DNA of 64,000 nucleotides from Calliphora vicina (Eukaryota; Arthropoda; Insecta; Diptera; Calliphoridae), in NCBI RefSeq assembly GCF_958450345.1, contig NC_088781.1, positions 49,992,815 to 50,056,814 of the forward strand, written 5' to 3'. The position numbers were made by a program, and so were the translations under genes. The notes beneath the pieces are model-generated. The model had not been told where the DNA came from, searched no databases, and was given only the letters and a program-made list of their open reading frames with translations. Positions 1-10,335 of this stretch are shown here, one piece after another (within the stretch, counting starts at the first letter, position 1; each line of letters opens with the position of its first letter).

Positions 1-544
1 GCAGATTTCCAACGAAGCGAAATAATGATGGCAGCATGAAACTGGTAAAAAAACAACTGCAATGACTATAGCAAGACAACAATACAACGTGAGTAAAACA
101 AATGAATGCAACATTTTGTGGGAAAAAAAGTGGAAAATATACAGAGGAAACATGGTTTAAAAGGTGGAAAATTATAGGAGCTGAAAACATACAAGAAAAA
201 TATCATGAAAGTGTAATCTGGCATGCTACTGCTCATATGATACTCATAGTGGTGCCGTTGCTAAAAAATTGATAAAAAATATATATCTTCAAGACTATAG
301 AATGTGTGGTTTGGCCAAGATATTGCTTATTATCAATATAATGGAGAAATCATTTTGTTAGCTAAGTCCACTTTAATTGAAAATTTTTATATAAATGCAA
401 ATCCTTAGAATAAATAAAAATATACTGTTTACTTTACATTTAAAATTTGCAAATTATTATCATATTGAAGATATAAGTTATAGAACCAAACTTGTTTAAA
501 ATATTTTTTTTAAGCCCATTTTAAGAAACAATCAGATTTTGCAA
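1..544. other. AT-rich stretch, nothing recognised
   Basis: No coding signal, inverted ends or tandem array that I can support. A-rich runs appear near the right edge, where the long-inverted-repeat family begins. Confidence 0.5.
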
Positions 545-1150
545 AAAAAAAAAATTAAAAAAATTTCATTTTTTGAGTTACAAAATATTTATTTTGATAG
601 ATATCCCACTCTCAATGCACTAAGCGACTAAATAGGTCTTCAAGGAGTATACCAGAACTTTCTGTTGACAAAGTTTTTGATTTTGCATCAAAAGTCAAAA
701 ATTGCATATTTTGAGTTACAAAATATTTTGTTTGATAGATATCGAACTCGCATCCCACTAAGTGACCAAATAGGTCCTCAAGGAAAATATCTAAGCTTTA
801 TTTTAAGAAAAAAACAAAAATAGGAACCTTTTGAAAAAAAAATCAAAAAAAGTTTTTGATTTCGGAAAAAAAATATTAAAAATTTTTTTTTAAATATTTT
901 TTTGGAAAGATTGAAGAAATAGCTATCTAAACTATTTGGAACACATTTTGCTAAGGACAATAGGTAATAAGTTACATGGATGAGAAAAATCACATATTTG
1001 GCCAAAATGTCGAATTTTGACCCCCTCTAACTCCGATAGTTCTTGACCGATCTTGTTGAAAAATTGTGTCTGAATTACTATCCAATTGGTCAGGCCTTGG
1101 TTGGTTCACTAAAAGTTGGTTCACTTGACGTGAAATCACCCATATAACAA
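545..1150. repeat. Truncated copy of the long-inverted-repeat (foldback-like) family
   Basis: The right arm (about 900-1150) closely matches both arms of the complete element at 22342-23329. Shared landmarks are AATAGCTATCTA, GGAACACATTTTGCTAAG and the terminus GTTCACTTGACGTGAAATC. Upstream are two copies of the internal repeat containing GATAGATATC and CACTAAG. The left arm is missing, so the copy is truncated. It carries the target word ATCTAAACT only once, which makes it an empty site for the Foldback element at 48982. Confidence 0.8.
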
Positions 1151-1264
1151 AATGTACTTACGTTTTTGTGTATTGGGTGTATCACTTAAAAAATGCGTAA
1201 TTTTTCTTAAATTAATAGCTTTTAAATTGATACATTTGTAAATTTATTGAAAGTAAGCAACATA

Positions 1265-1632
1265 TTGTTACATTTTTTACCTTTTAAAAACAGTGGTTTA
1301 TCTCATTTAAATAAACCGGATACTTTTGATTGCAAATAAAAACAGTTTAGTAGTTCAAAATTGTAACTTCTTATTTATTAAAATTTACACAACAGCAGTT
1401 TAAATAGTTACTGTGTATTTTTAAACAAAGAGACTTTTATAATTCTCTACAATACGCACACCTAAATTACACTTTATAATGTACAAGAATGCAGATGAGG
1501 TTAACTCTAACAGCGCTTATGATAAACTAAACTGAGTGCAACTTGCTGTACCTATTTATATAAACAGTGTCATATTCTAGAAGTTACATGAATTATCTAA
1601 CGGATAAAACTAGAAGGTTATATTTCTACAGC
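1265..1632 (-). mobile_element. LTR-like insertion (possible solo LTR)
   Basis: This block interrupts the mariner relic. Read on the minus strand it starts TGTAGAAATATAACC, has a TATA box and an arthropod initiator at correct spacing, then AATAAATAAG, and could end TGTAACA. That order fits an LTR. I found no matching target duplication, and the exact ends are uncertain. No internal gag or pol is present. Confidence 0.4.
1530..1563 (-). promoter_or_regulatory. TATA box plus TCAGTT initiator
   Basis: The minus strand carries TTATATAA at 1563-1556 and TCAGTT at 1535-1530. The initiator A is about 29 nt downstream of the TATA start, the classical arthropod core-promoter spacing. It lies inside the LTR-like block, so it is probably the promoter of a retrotransposon relic. 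Confidence 0.45.
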
Positions 1633-2310
1633 TTTCGTTCAAGTTAGCAATTTTGGCAGTAAATGTTGACAGCACTATGCTGCTGGATGTGGAAACCTGC
1701 GTTAAAATTGTTAAACTCAAATTGATAGTGCAATTTCGTTACAATATGGATTCCGAACCAAACGAAATGCTCCTCTTTTGATGCCAAGAACGAATCAAGC
1801 CAAAAACGGATACTCTGTTCCAAAGTGAAAAGTATCCCAAAGTGAGCGTTCTGCATTGATCGAAAGAAATCGTAGTCGTACAGGTCATGGTCCGGACTAT
1901 AAAATGGGTGAGAAAAACCTCCAACTTCACTTCATTCTAAATACTTTGTAATGATGGAATATTGCGATTTCAAGTCATGTGATGGTCTGGCCAGATTTGA
2001 GCTGCTAATATTAGATAGAAGCCTTTTAATCCCATGAAATACAAAGTATTACCTGAGTGCCATGGATATTTGGCCTCGGTGTCGATTCGGCTTGTTGGTC
2101 GGGCTTCACATAGGATCTCTTAGGCTTCGGGTTATCGTAATGGATCAATTTTTCATCGGAAGCAATGATTCGGTGCACAAATGATTTTCTTTTATAGCAT
2201 TCAAGCAGCATGTCGGACATACAAAATCACATTTCAAGGCCTATCAGCATCAACTCGTATGGTACCCTATTTCCTTGCTCTTCGGTGAATCCTGCTGCTT
2301 GCAAACATAT

Positions 2311-2783
2311 GAAATTCATGTCACCAAATTTTGTTATGATCGGTCCATAATTAGTCATAGCTCCCATATAAGACCCGCTTCCGAAAATCACTTTAAAGTG
2401 CATAAATCTCCTAAAAATGTTGGCATACACAGAAAATTCAACAAAAATAACTTTAATACAGACACGAATCATACCTAATTTCATGGTGATCGGTCCATAC
2501 TTGGTCATAGCTACCATATAAGGCCCACTTCCGAAAATATCTTTAACGAGTATAAATCTCTTAAAAATGTTGGTATATACATAAAATTCAACACAAATAA
2601 CTTTCATATAGACATAATTAACACAACCAAATTTCATGGCGATCGCTCTATAATTAGCACTCTTCCGAAATTCATTCATGAAAATAAATTATTGAAATTT
2701 TAAAAGAAAAATTATTTTGCTCATTTACTTAGTGTAGGATATTATATGGCCGGGCTTGACCGACCATACTTTCTTACTTGTTT
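2311..2783 (-). mobile_element. HINE-A (DINE-1-like) element, 5' part with central repeats
   Basis: On the minus strand this starts ACAAGTAAGAAAGTATGG followed by a hairpin GTCGGTCAAGCCCGGC-like, then AATTTCAATAATTTATTTTC. Degenerate tandem units of about 130 bp follow, each with ATGGACCGAT(C/A), GGGAGCTATGACTAATTATG and GATTTTCGGAAG. The same structure recurs at 11220-12152 and 45040-47203. The organisation (5' hairpin, central tandem repeats, (GTCY)n and 3' hairpin in full copies) resembles dipteran DINE-1/Helentron-associated elements. The 3' part is missing here, where the mariner relic begins. Confidence 0.7.
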
Positions 2784-4272
2784 TCTTCGTTTCAATTCTT
2801 TAGTTGTAATCTAAAAAAGTACTTTTGATGAAATCAAGATTAAAATTCAAACTATTAAAATCATTTGCATTAGCCATTCGTGCAAACACAATTAAATTAT
2901 AATTATTTAATCACTATATCATTTTTGCTTCTTAACAAAATTAAATTTGTATGGGTAAACAGTATCAAATATATGAAAATAATATTAACAAAAAAGTACC
3001 TTAAAATACGTTTTTTTCGTAGCACTCAAAAGAAATAAAGAGAATAATAATAATAACTGGCAATATGTTGGAAAATGCAATTTAAATTATTTGTCAGGAC
3101 TAAATATGTACGAGTATGTTTGCATAAAATAATACAGCCATTCGTTCATTCATTCCTTCATTCACTCATTCCTACAGATGTTCATATAGACGTATTAATG
3201 TTTAAACAAAAGAAATTGTGTGTATATTAGAGTGGCCCTTAATTGGAAATTGTTGTTAAAATTTGTATGGGTCACCTTAAACTAAATGTTAAATATTTAA
3301 GCACAATTGGATAACCTCTCCAGGTTGAACATTTTATCTGAATTTTCGAGTTTTGGGTCAAATTAGCGATATTTTACCAAATAAATTTATTCAAAGTATT
3401 GGCTATTGTTAGCTTTCTGGCAACATATGGATCCAACGCCAAAGGAATTGCTCATCTTCACAATAACTTCTTTCTAAATAGTTTTATAACAGGTATTGCA
3501 AAATTTTTTGGGGCTTCCCTAATCAACAAACTGAACATCTGTGTTTGTGTGCAGTTTTTTCTTTTTTTTTGGTATGACTGTTTGTGTTAACACATGTAAA
3601 ACATTGCACGTTAATGTTCTTAATGAGCACAAACTATTAAAAACGCAAAATGAAAATAAGTAATAATAAAATCAGAAAACCCGTAGAGTCTGTTATTAAC
3701 TGAAAACAATCTACTTATTATAAGTTGTTTTTTTTTTTTTTGGTTTTTCCTCTGCCCTGCACTAGGCAGGATATATTAATAATTTATACTTGTGTTCTGC
3801 AATTTCCTCCTACAATCACATATACCTACGCATACGTAAGCAGTAATGCACCATTGCATTCTTTGTGTTTATTACTTATTTTTAGTGCAGTAAGTATTAC
3901 GTAGAATATGCAGTGATTTAAGCAGCATGAATACTTTTGTTGTACAGTAAGTGCTAGGATATGTTATTTATGGTATTCTCCACAAGGACTAAGAATTGTG
4001 AAACTAGAGTTCAAAAATATCATTATAAGAAGCAAGAAGTAAGATTGATTTATTATGTTTTTTTAACTCATCCTTGTGTAGAAAATCACACAAAATTAAT
4101 ATTTTTTATAAATTTGTTTATATCGTTGTTTATGAAATTTCTTAATATTTCCTGCTGCACAATATTTTTTTCAAAAAACTCCTTTAAGTGTTCAGGTCCA
4201 AACCCTTAAAAATTCAAAGGAACAATCAACTACAAAAATGTACCTAAGATCTCAATAAACAACTTTCTAGAA
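2784..4272. other. Gene-free AT-rich stretch
   Basis: No gene recognised. A degenerate (CATT)n microsatellite lies near 3137-3175. The piece 3380-3510 shares CAACATATGGAT and the phrase TAACAGGTATTGC-like with the mariner relic at 37180-37290, so it may be a small mariner fragment. The rest shows nothing I can name. Confidence 0.45.
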
Positions 4273-4751
4273 CATATCGTCCCCTTAATAAAACAAGTAA
4301 GAGAGCTATATTCGGCTGTGCCAAATCTTATATACCCTTCACCAAATTATACTTTAAAATAAAAATTTTAAATATTTTTAGGTAAACAAAATTTAAATTT
4401 TTTTTCCAGTTGTTTTTTCGATTTTTTTTTTAAATTTTATAATTTTTTTTTAATTTTAAATTTTTTTTTTTTTAGTTTTTAATTTTTAATATTTAGTGAA
4501 AAAAAGTTTTGGTAAAAAAAAAAATTCGGGTTAAAAAATATTTTTTCCGATTTTGACCCATTGTAGGTCCAACTTACTATGGTCTTATATACGTCGTTGC
4601 ACAGATCTTTGAAATATCTAGCATTAGATAGAAGTGGAAGTAGACTTTCACCAAATTTTGATCACATATAGAATCGGTTATGTAGATTCTTATTAATAAC
4701 ACCATTACATGCTTATACACTATTGTTTTATTGAGGGGACGATATGAATTT
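4273..4751 (+). mobile_element. HINE-B copy set inside a palindrome
   Basis: ACAAGTAAGAGAGCTATATTC at 4292 opens a second DINE-like family (HINE-B), with the 5' hairpin ATTCGGC-TGT-GCC(A/G)AAT. It continues through GACCCATTGTAGGTCC to about 4730, without the usual 3' hairpin. It is flanked by inverted repeats: CATATCGTCCCCTTAATAAA at 4274-4293 and the reverse complement of CATATCGTCCCCTCAATAAA ending at 4751. Other HINE-B copies lack these flanks, so they belong to the target or to an enclosing element. Confidence 0.6.
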
Positions 4752-7069
4752 CCTAAGAATGATTCTTAAAACCGTTTAGGTTAACCCATTAATGCCTGAC
4801 CCCCGAATCCGTTGTCCGATTTTGATGAAATTTTATTCAGGCGATACTTAGGCATTTATATTGCCGTGGATATTATTAATTTTTTTTATCTGCCACACCT
4901 GAGCCTAAATGCACCACTTCAGTTCTAAAATGCATGTTTTTTTTAATTAGCTACTTAGAAAAAGGAAGCTCTTAATTCATTTTTTTCGATGTTTTGATGA
5001 TTACGTTGTAGATTTAGCAATACCTGGCTACAGTCGCGGATCCAGAAGGGGGTAAGAGGAATTCCCCCCACCAAAACCGAAAATTTGTAATATAAAAAAG
5101 GAAATAAAAATAAAAATGTGGAACAATTTTTAAAATCCAAAACTAACAAACCAAGCTATCATATAAATGGTGAAAAGTTGAAACCACATATCTAACAAGT
5201 TGTGTTATGTTAACCATTTACCATCAATAGAACTACATAAGTCTGGCTTGATAAAAAATATTGTTACATTTTTCGATAGAGTAAAAGAAATTCAATAATA
5301 AGTCGGTAAAAATTGACAAAGTTGTAAAATTTATCGAAAATTCTTCAACATCTTAAAGATTTCACAGTTGTTGGCTAACATTTCAAATTCGATGAGAAAA
5401 TTAAAGACGCAAACCACAGATGTTTTCCATCAGATAAGGTAGATACTTTTAGAAAGTATTATAATGTCTGATGAAATTCAAATAACTAATGAAGAGACTG
5501 GTAAGTCTGAGATGGAGTGTATTTATAAGATCTAAAGTTGTATCTTGAAGTTGAAAATAATGGAAATATTGGTCTCCATAATATAGCACCATATTTTTGT
5601 TAATGAAGAGAAAGTCTAGGAAACATTATATAGAAAATATACCAGTTTAAGAGTAAAGTCTGCATCACCAAAAATCCTATTCAACTTTTCTATGACTATT
5701 ATTAAAACCATGGTAACATGGTAACTTAATAGTGGTTCTGGTAAAGTTTTCACAAATCAATAACATATTGAGGAAGAATAGAACTCTCTAACACTACCCA
5801 GCAGTTCGACAAGGACTCAATACACCTGTAAACTACACTAATTTTCACTATTGTCTAAACACATGGTTGAATCTTACTTGTATGTATTGGGTCATTCGTC
5901 AAGAATGTACTAGTTGTAATGCAAAGTGGAGACAGTTGTTACTTAAACATTCCCAGGTATTGCATGGCGGAGGCAGTAGTCACTTTTCTGGTGCTAAGAT
6001 ATCTGGAGATTGGTACATTTGATACTTGTTGTTTTGTATTGTACATCAGAAAGCAGTTATTTAACCTATCAGATCGAATACAGAGTCCATTTGCAATCGA
6101 CAAAATGTAGCTACTGCATTCAAAGAGTCAATTGACTTCCTCCTAGGACAAGCCTACTAATTCTGTAGTATAAAAGAACAGGATTGGCATCATTATTTCA
6201 TTGTCGAAACAATTCTAGTTAGGTTGTGTCAACCTTTCACCATATAAATATTTTATATAGTCATGTATTCTCATACTTTTAAATGTTTTAATTATGATTT
6301 TCTAAAAAAAATCTAAATTTTTACTTGAAAAATTAAATTCATATTTCATATGTTTTAGAACCCACATATGCCGAAGTGGGTATTTTTATACCCAATCCAC
6401 AATATCGTACTTGTAACTTGGGAAAGTGAGTCTAATCACTTGGTTATTTTGTTTACTGATAGAGGATATATAAGACTACTAGACACAAGGAGGGCATGCC
6501 ATGAGCCGTTTATTTTCGAATTTTGTGATTTTGTAAAATTGCTCAAATTTGGCCCATTAGTTCCCCACCAAAGAATAACCTAATATACCGAAAAAAATTT
6601 TTTAAGTAGTTCGATTCTTTCTTTATCTATTCCAGAAAAACGATTTTTGATATCGCTCTCCTAGAATTTTGTAGAATTTTTAAAAAGTTGCTCTATTTTT
6701 GGGTATTTTTCTACCCAATGGGTTAAGAAAAAACTAAAGGAATTAAATGGTCCATAAACTATTAAATTATTATAAACTAAAGCATTCCTTTAGGCAGCTT
6801 TAAAAAAATTTATTTCTAATGAAGATGAAGTTTTTGTGATTTCATATGTTTACAATTTTTGTTCTTTATGACAGGGCCTACAACATTTCCTCAGAGAGTA
6901 CATCAAAATTCCGAACTATTTGCAAGATATGAGCTTGAGAAAATTATCAAAATTACACCGAAAAAAAGTGCATCCAAAGTCATGCACTTTTTTGAGACAC
7001 CGGCGACACTGGCGTCCGTATATGGTTATATTTCCATGACTCCAAAAATTACAAACTTGTTTCCAGTGT
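4752..7069. other. Gene-free stretch with a weak piggyBac-like end pair
   Basis: No coding region recognised. TTAACCCATT at 4781 and its reverse complement AATGGGTTAA at 6717-6726 are in inverted orientation, and the right end has repeats of GGGTATTTTT(A/C)TACCC. This could be an old TTAA-inserting element of about 1.9 kb, but only 6 bp of terminal match follow the TTAA, so I do not call it as a transposon. Confidence 0.3.
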
Positions 7070-7500
7070 AAAAATGAGTTTTTTTGCTTCGAAAATGTCG
7101 AATTTTGTGCCACCATCATTAATTTTTTAAAAAATGTGGATATGTTTCATCGGTTTCAGCGTGCGATTGACAGTTTGTGCTGTTCAGAAGTGTTGATTTT
7201 GACACGGAAGACAAAGCCAGCCAAAAAAGTTTCAAGACCAAGAATTGGAGGCATTGCTACTTGAAAATTGTTATAATACTCAACAAGAGTTTGCAAAATC
7301 ACTGGAAGTTATTCCAGTAGCATTTCAGGAGTGTTTGCGCGCAGCTGGATTCATCCAAAAGCAGGGAAATTGGGCACCATACCATAATTGAAGACCAAGA
7401 ATTGAAGATTGTTGTCCAACTCAACAAGTTCTTTGAAAATCAATGGGAGCTACCATACGAATTGAAGCTGAGAGACCTTGAAAGATAGATTTTTATATAA
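7070..7500 (+). pseudogene. mariner transposase N-terminal relic, partly duplicated
   Basis: Around 7190-7395 the plus strand reads as mariner N-terminal transposase with several frames used: a DTEDK-like end of the first helix-turn-helix, then ELEALLLENCYNTQQEFAKS, then GFIQKQGNWAPY. The next 100 bases repeat the same region in shortened form (CCPTQQ ... QWELPYELKLRDLER). This implies a local duplication or the fusion of two damaged copies. No DDE catalytic part remains. Confidence 0.7.
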
Positions 7501-8640
7501 AATTTTAAATTTAAACCTCAATAAAAGACAAACCAAAGCGAATTTAATTTTTAGCAACTTAAAATTTTGTGTACCAAGCTTTAAGAAATTTCGAATGGGT
7601 AAGATCTGATGCCTTGTCGAAAAGCATTGGTTCTTAAATATTCACTATATTGCCTCCTCTCAGTCCTCATGTTTGTACTACTTATAGTATATAATCTTAA
7701 TAATATACAAATGAATTACTTCTTAATAAATTATAAAAATGTTAATCGTAAATAATACTGAACTTTTAAATAGAGCGAGGGGTTTTTTTTAAACAAAAGC
7801 TCTTCAATGTATCGGTAATTTTTGCCAGAAAATATATATATGCCACTAATTAATTATATTTTCAATGGTTGGTAGGTAAAGGTTTTGTTGCATATAAATA
7901 CGTTGCTATGCAAGAGTTGTAGCTGGAAACGTATTAATTTTATAGCATAATCAGGACAAACAAACCCACAACTATTCGACAGTGTCACTAAGTGAATATC
8001 TCTCTTTCGTTATAAATATAAATAACAGTCCATATACATACATATAGTTTTAATTTAATGAACGAGTATTGTAACATAATAACTTAAAAATATAATTCAT
8101 TACAATTTCGTTCCCATAGCCTAACTTAATTTTTATGATGTATTAAATCAGCTTTGTTTTGTTCTCAGAATATCCTATTAAAAAAAAAAGATAAAAATAC
8201 ATTTCAACTGTATTTTTATCATTTTTTTTAGCAGTATATTTAGTAATTTTAAAGCATTTATATATTCAGCCCGCAAAGACTCTTAATTGTGCATGTGAAT
8301 TTGGTAACAAAATGATAATGAAAACGTATGCATTAATTGAATTCAAAGGAAAAATCAATGAAAAAGTATATTTAATTAAATATTGTGTAACCAATATATA
8401 TTTTTCGCAATAAGTATTAAGAGGAAATAAAAATTTCCGACAAGCATCAGCCTTCCAATTTTTTAAAACCAGATACAGAGGTTCTCTATGGTCATATAAA
8501 ATTTGAAGTAGCTCAGCAATTCAAAATTAGCTTTGGTTTGTCTTTGATCGATGTTCAAATTCTAAATAATAATTATTTAAAATTGATTATATTTAATGTT
8601 GTATAACTTTTTAATTGCTCATCCAATTTATACAATATTT
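7501..8640. other. Gene-free AT-rich stretch
   Basis: No coding, RNA-gene or repeat-end signature recognised, apart from a weak inverted pair ATAAAAATAC / GTATTTTTAT near 8190-8220. Confidence 0.45.
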
Positions 8641-10098
8641 TAAACATCCTTTTCTATTGACCATAGGACATTGATCGAGAAAATTGTTTTTAAACAAATG
8701 ATATCTAAAAAATCGGGTTAAAAATATTTTTCTTACTTACTTATATACATCGCACAGTGGTATGAGAAAAAAAAGAGGGAAATAAATCTGTAACTTCTAA
8801 AGTCTTAGTTCGATGAAATTTCACGTGCGCAAAGAGGAAGTGTTTTCGAATTTAATTTTTGAATTTGGACTTCATGAGCCCACCAGGAGCTGGTACAGGT
8901 TTGCCCAAAATAGGACACCTCTTTCGGGTATGTTTAATTTTAAAAATTCTCCAATTTCTTCGTTTGTGTTCCGATTTCAAAAAAAATACATATATGGAAT
9001 CTTATCATCGAGGACTATATAAAACCTCGAAGCTATCAATTATCTCTTATAGCTTAAGAGATATTCGCATTTGAAAATTAAATTTTCAACATTTTTCCCA
9101 CCCTACTCCAGTTTTTGGATTACCGCGGTTCCAAATATTTCCCGATTTTCTCCATTTTTCTTTTGAAGGATTAAAAACAGATGTATATATCAAATAAAGA
9201 ACTGTTTAAAAATCATGACTAAACCCAAAGTTACATGCATTTGAATTTAAAAAATTTAAAAAAATCGATTTTTCGCAATTTTTTTTGGGAAAAAAGTACT
9301 TTTATTCTTTTTAAGTTATCTAAAAAAATGTTAAGAGGATATATAATGAATTTGTACTGTTTGAAAAGCTAACATTACGTCAAATATTTTAAATGAAAAA
9401 AAATTACAATTTTTGATACCGAGGGGACCAGCTCCATTCAAAAAATGTCTATTTTTTATGTAAAATTCAAGTCTAGAGCAAAAATTCTCAAATCGCATAG
9501 TCGATTTCAAAATAACGTAACCTATTTTAGATGGCCCAATATGGTCTTAATTATTTTGTAAAGGGTTCCGATAACCCCGCCCCTGGTATGGATATTATAG
9601 CCAAAAAACGAAAAAATCCCATTTTTGGGATTTTTCAAGACTTTTTTTGGGAATTGCGAAATACTTCATAAGAAATTTCAAAATTTGTTTTTATTTTTCC
9701 TTTTTAAATAGAAATGTCTACATAACTGTGAAATTTCATTAAAAAATATTCATAAATAAAAATTTAATTTCAATTTGAAAAATTTGTATTTGTGCAAAAA
9801 CTCAATAAAAAGCATTTTTGGTTATAGTTTTCAAAATAGTATTCCATGAATTTTTTAATTGTCTAAAGTTATATATATTTTTGAAAAGCAGAGAAAATCC
9901 TCTATCCATTGATGTATAACATGTCTACCTTATGATTTTTACGTGGCAAATTAATTAGGGAAAACTTAATAACTCGCTTATAATTTACTTTTACTATCTA
10001 TAACGATGCAAAATATATATACCTTGTGGGTTCGCAAATGAAAAATGTAGCAATTACAAACGGAATTACAAACCCATACCACTGATTGTGCAGAGCAT
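8641..10098 (+). mobile_element. Degenerate HINE-B copy interrupted by family C
   Basis: AAAAATCGGGTTAAAAATATTTTT followed by TTATATACATCG (8700-8752) is HINE-B text. It is broken at 8753, where CACAGTGG (family C) begins. HINE-B resumes at about 10000 with GAAAAATGTAGCAATTACAA and the decayed 3' hairpin CCACTGATTGTG. A HINE-A 5' end follows immediately at 10099. Confidence 0.55.
8753..9900 (+). repeat. Family C repeat, CACAGTGG-ended
   Basis: Starts CACAGTGGTATGAG, then a run of A with GAGGG, then AAATAAATCTGTAACTTC. The body matches copies at 19416, 23421-24311, 51470 and a reversed fragment at 50250-50590. It is preceded by CG, as are the copies at 19416 and 51470. The right end is decayed and its position is estimated. 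Confidence 0.6.
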
Positions 10099-10300
10099 AA
10101 CAAGTAAGAAAAAATGGACGGTCAAGCCCGACCATATAATAGCCTACACTAAGCAAAATAGTTGTTCGTTTGAAATTTCAATAATTTATTTTCGTGACTC
10201 AGAAAGTGATTCTGAGTCGATCGGTATACTTTAAGTTGGGCGTTAGACCAATATTTTTGGGCGTTACAAATATCTGCACAAACGCATTACACTGTCCCCA
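10099..10300 (+). mobile_element. Short HINE-A copy lacking the central repeats
   Basis: Begins ACAAGTAAGAAAAAATGGAC with the GGTCAAGCCCGACC hairpin arm, passes the AATTTCAATAATTTATTTTC block, and jumps to the 3' module (GAGTCGATCGGTATACTTTAA, GGGCGTTACAAATATCTG) with no 130-bp repeats between. It ends near ACTGTCCCCA. It is directly preceded by a HINE-B 3' end. Confidence 0.65.
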
Positions 10301-10335
10301 TAAACAATAAAAAAACCAACCTAAAGCGAGAATGT

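Larger units (their letters stand above)
1172..2310 (-). pseudogene. mariner transposase relic, interrupted
   Basis: On the minus strand, 2310-2026 reads as a mariner transposase: a GNRVPYEL-like linker, then HRIIASDEKLIHYDN containing the first catalytic aspartate region, then KPNIHG-like text. About 1930-1644 gives YDYDFFRS and SFLASKEEHF, matching the mariner C-terminus. Stops, frameshifts and an internal deletion that removes the HDN motif show it is dead. The distal end begins ATTGGGTGTATCACTTAAA at 1172, the same end as the mariner relic at 37091. An LTR-like block (about 1265-1632) separates that end from the coding part. The N-terminal third is absent and HINE-A abuts at 2311. Confidence 0.8.

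Noticed and set aside
4781..6726. piggyBac-type element bounded by TTAACCCATT
   Set aside because: Only 6 bp beyond TTAA match between the ends and no transposase trace lies between them.
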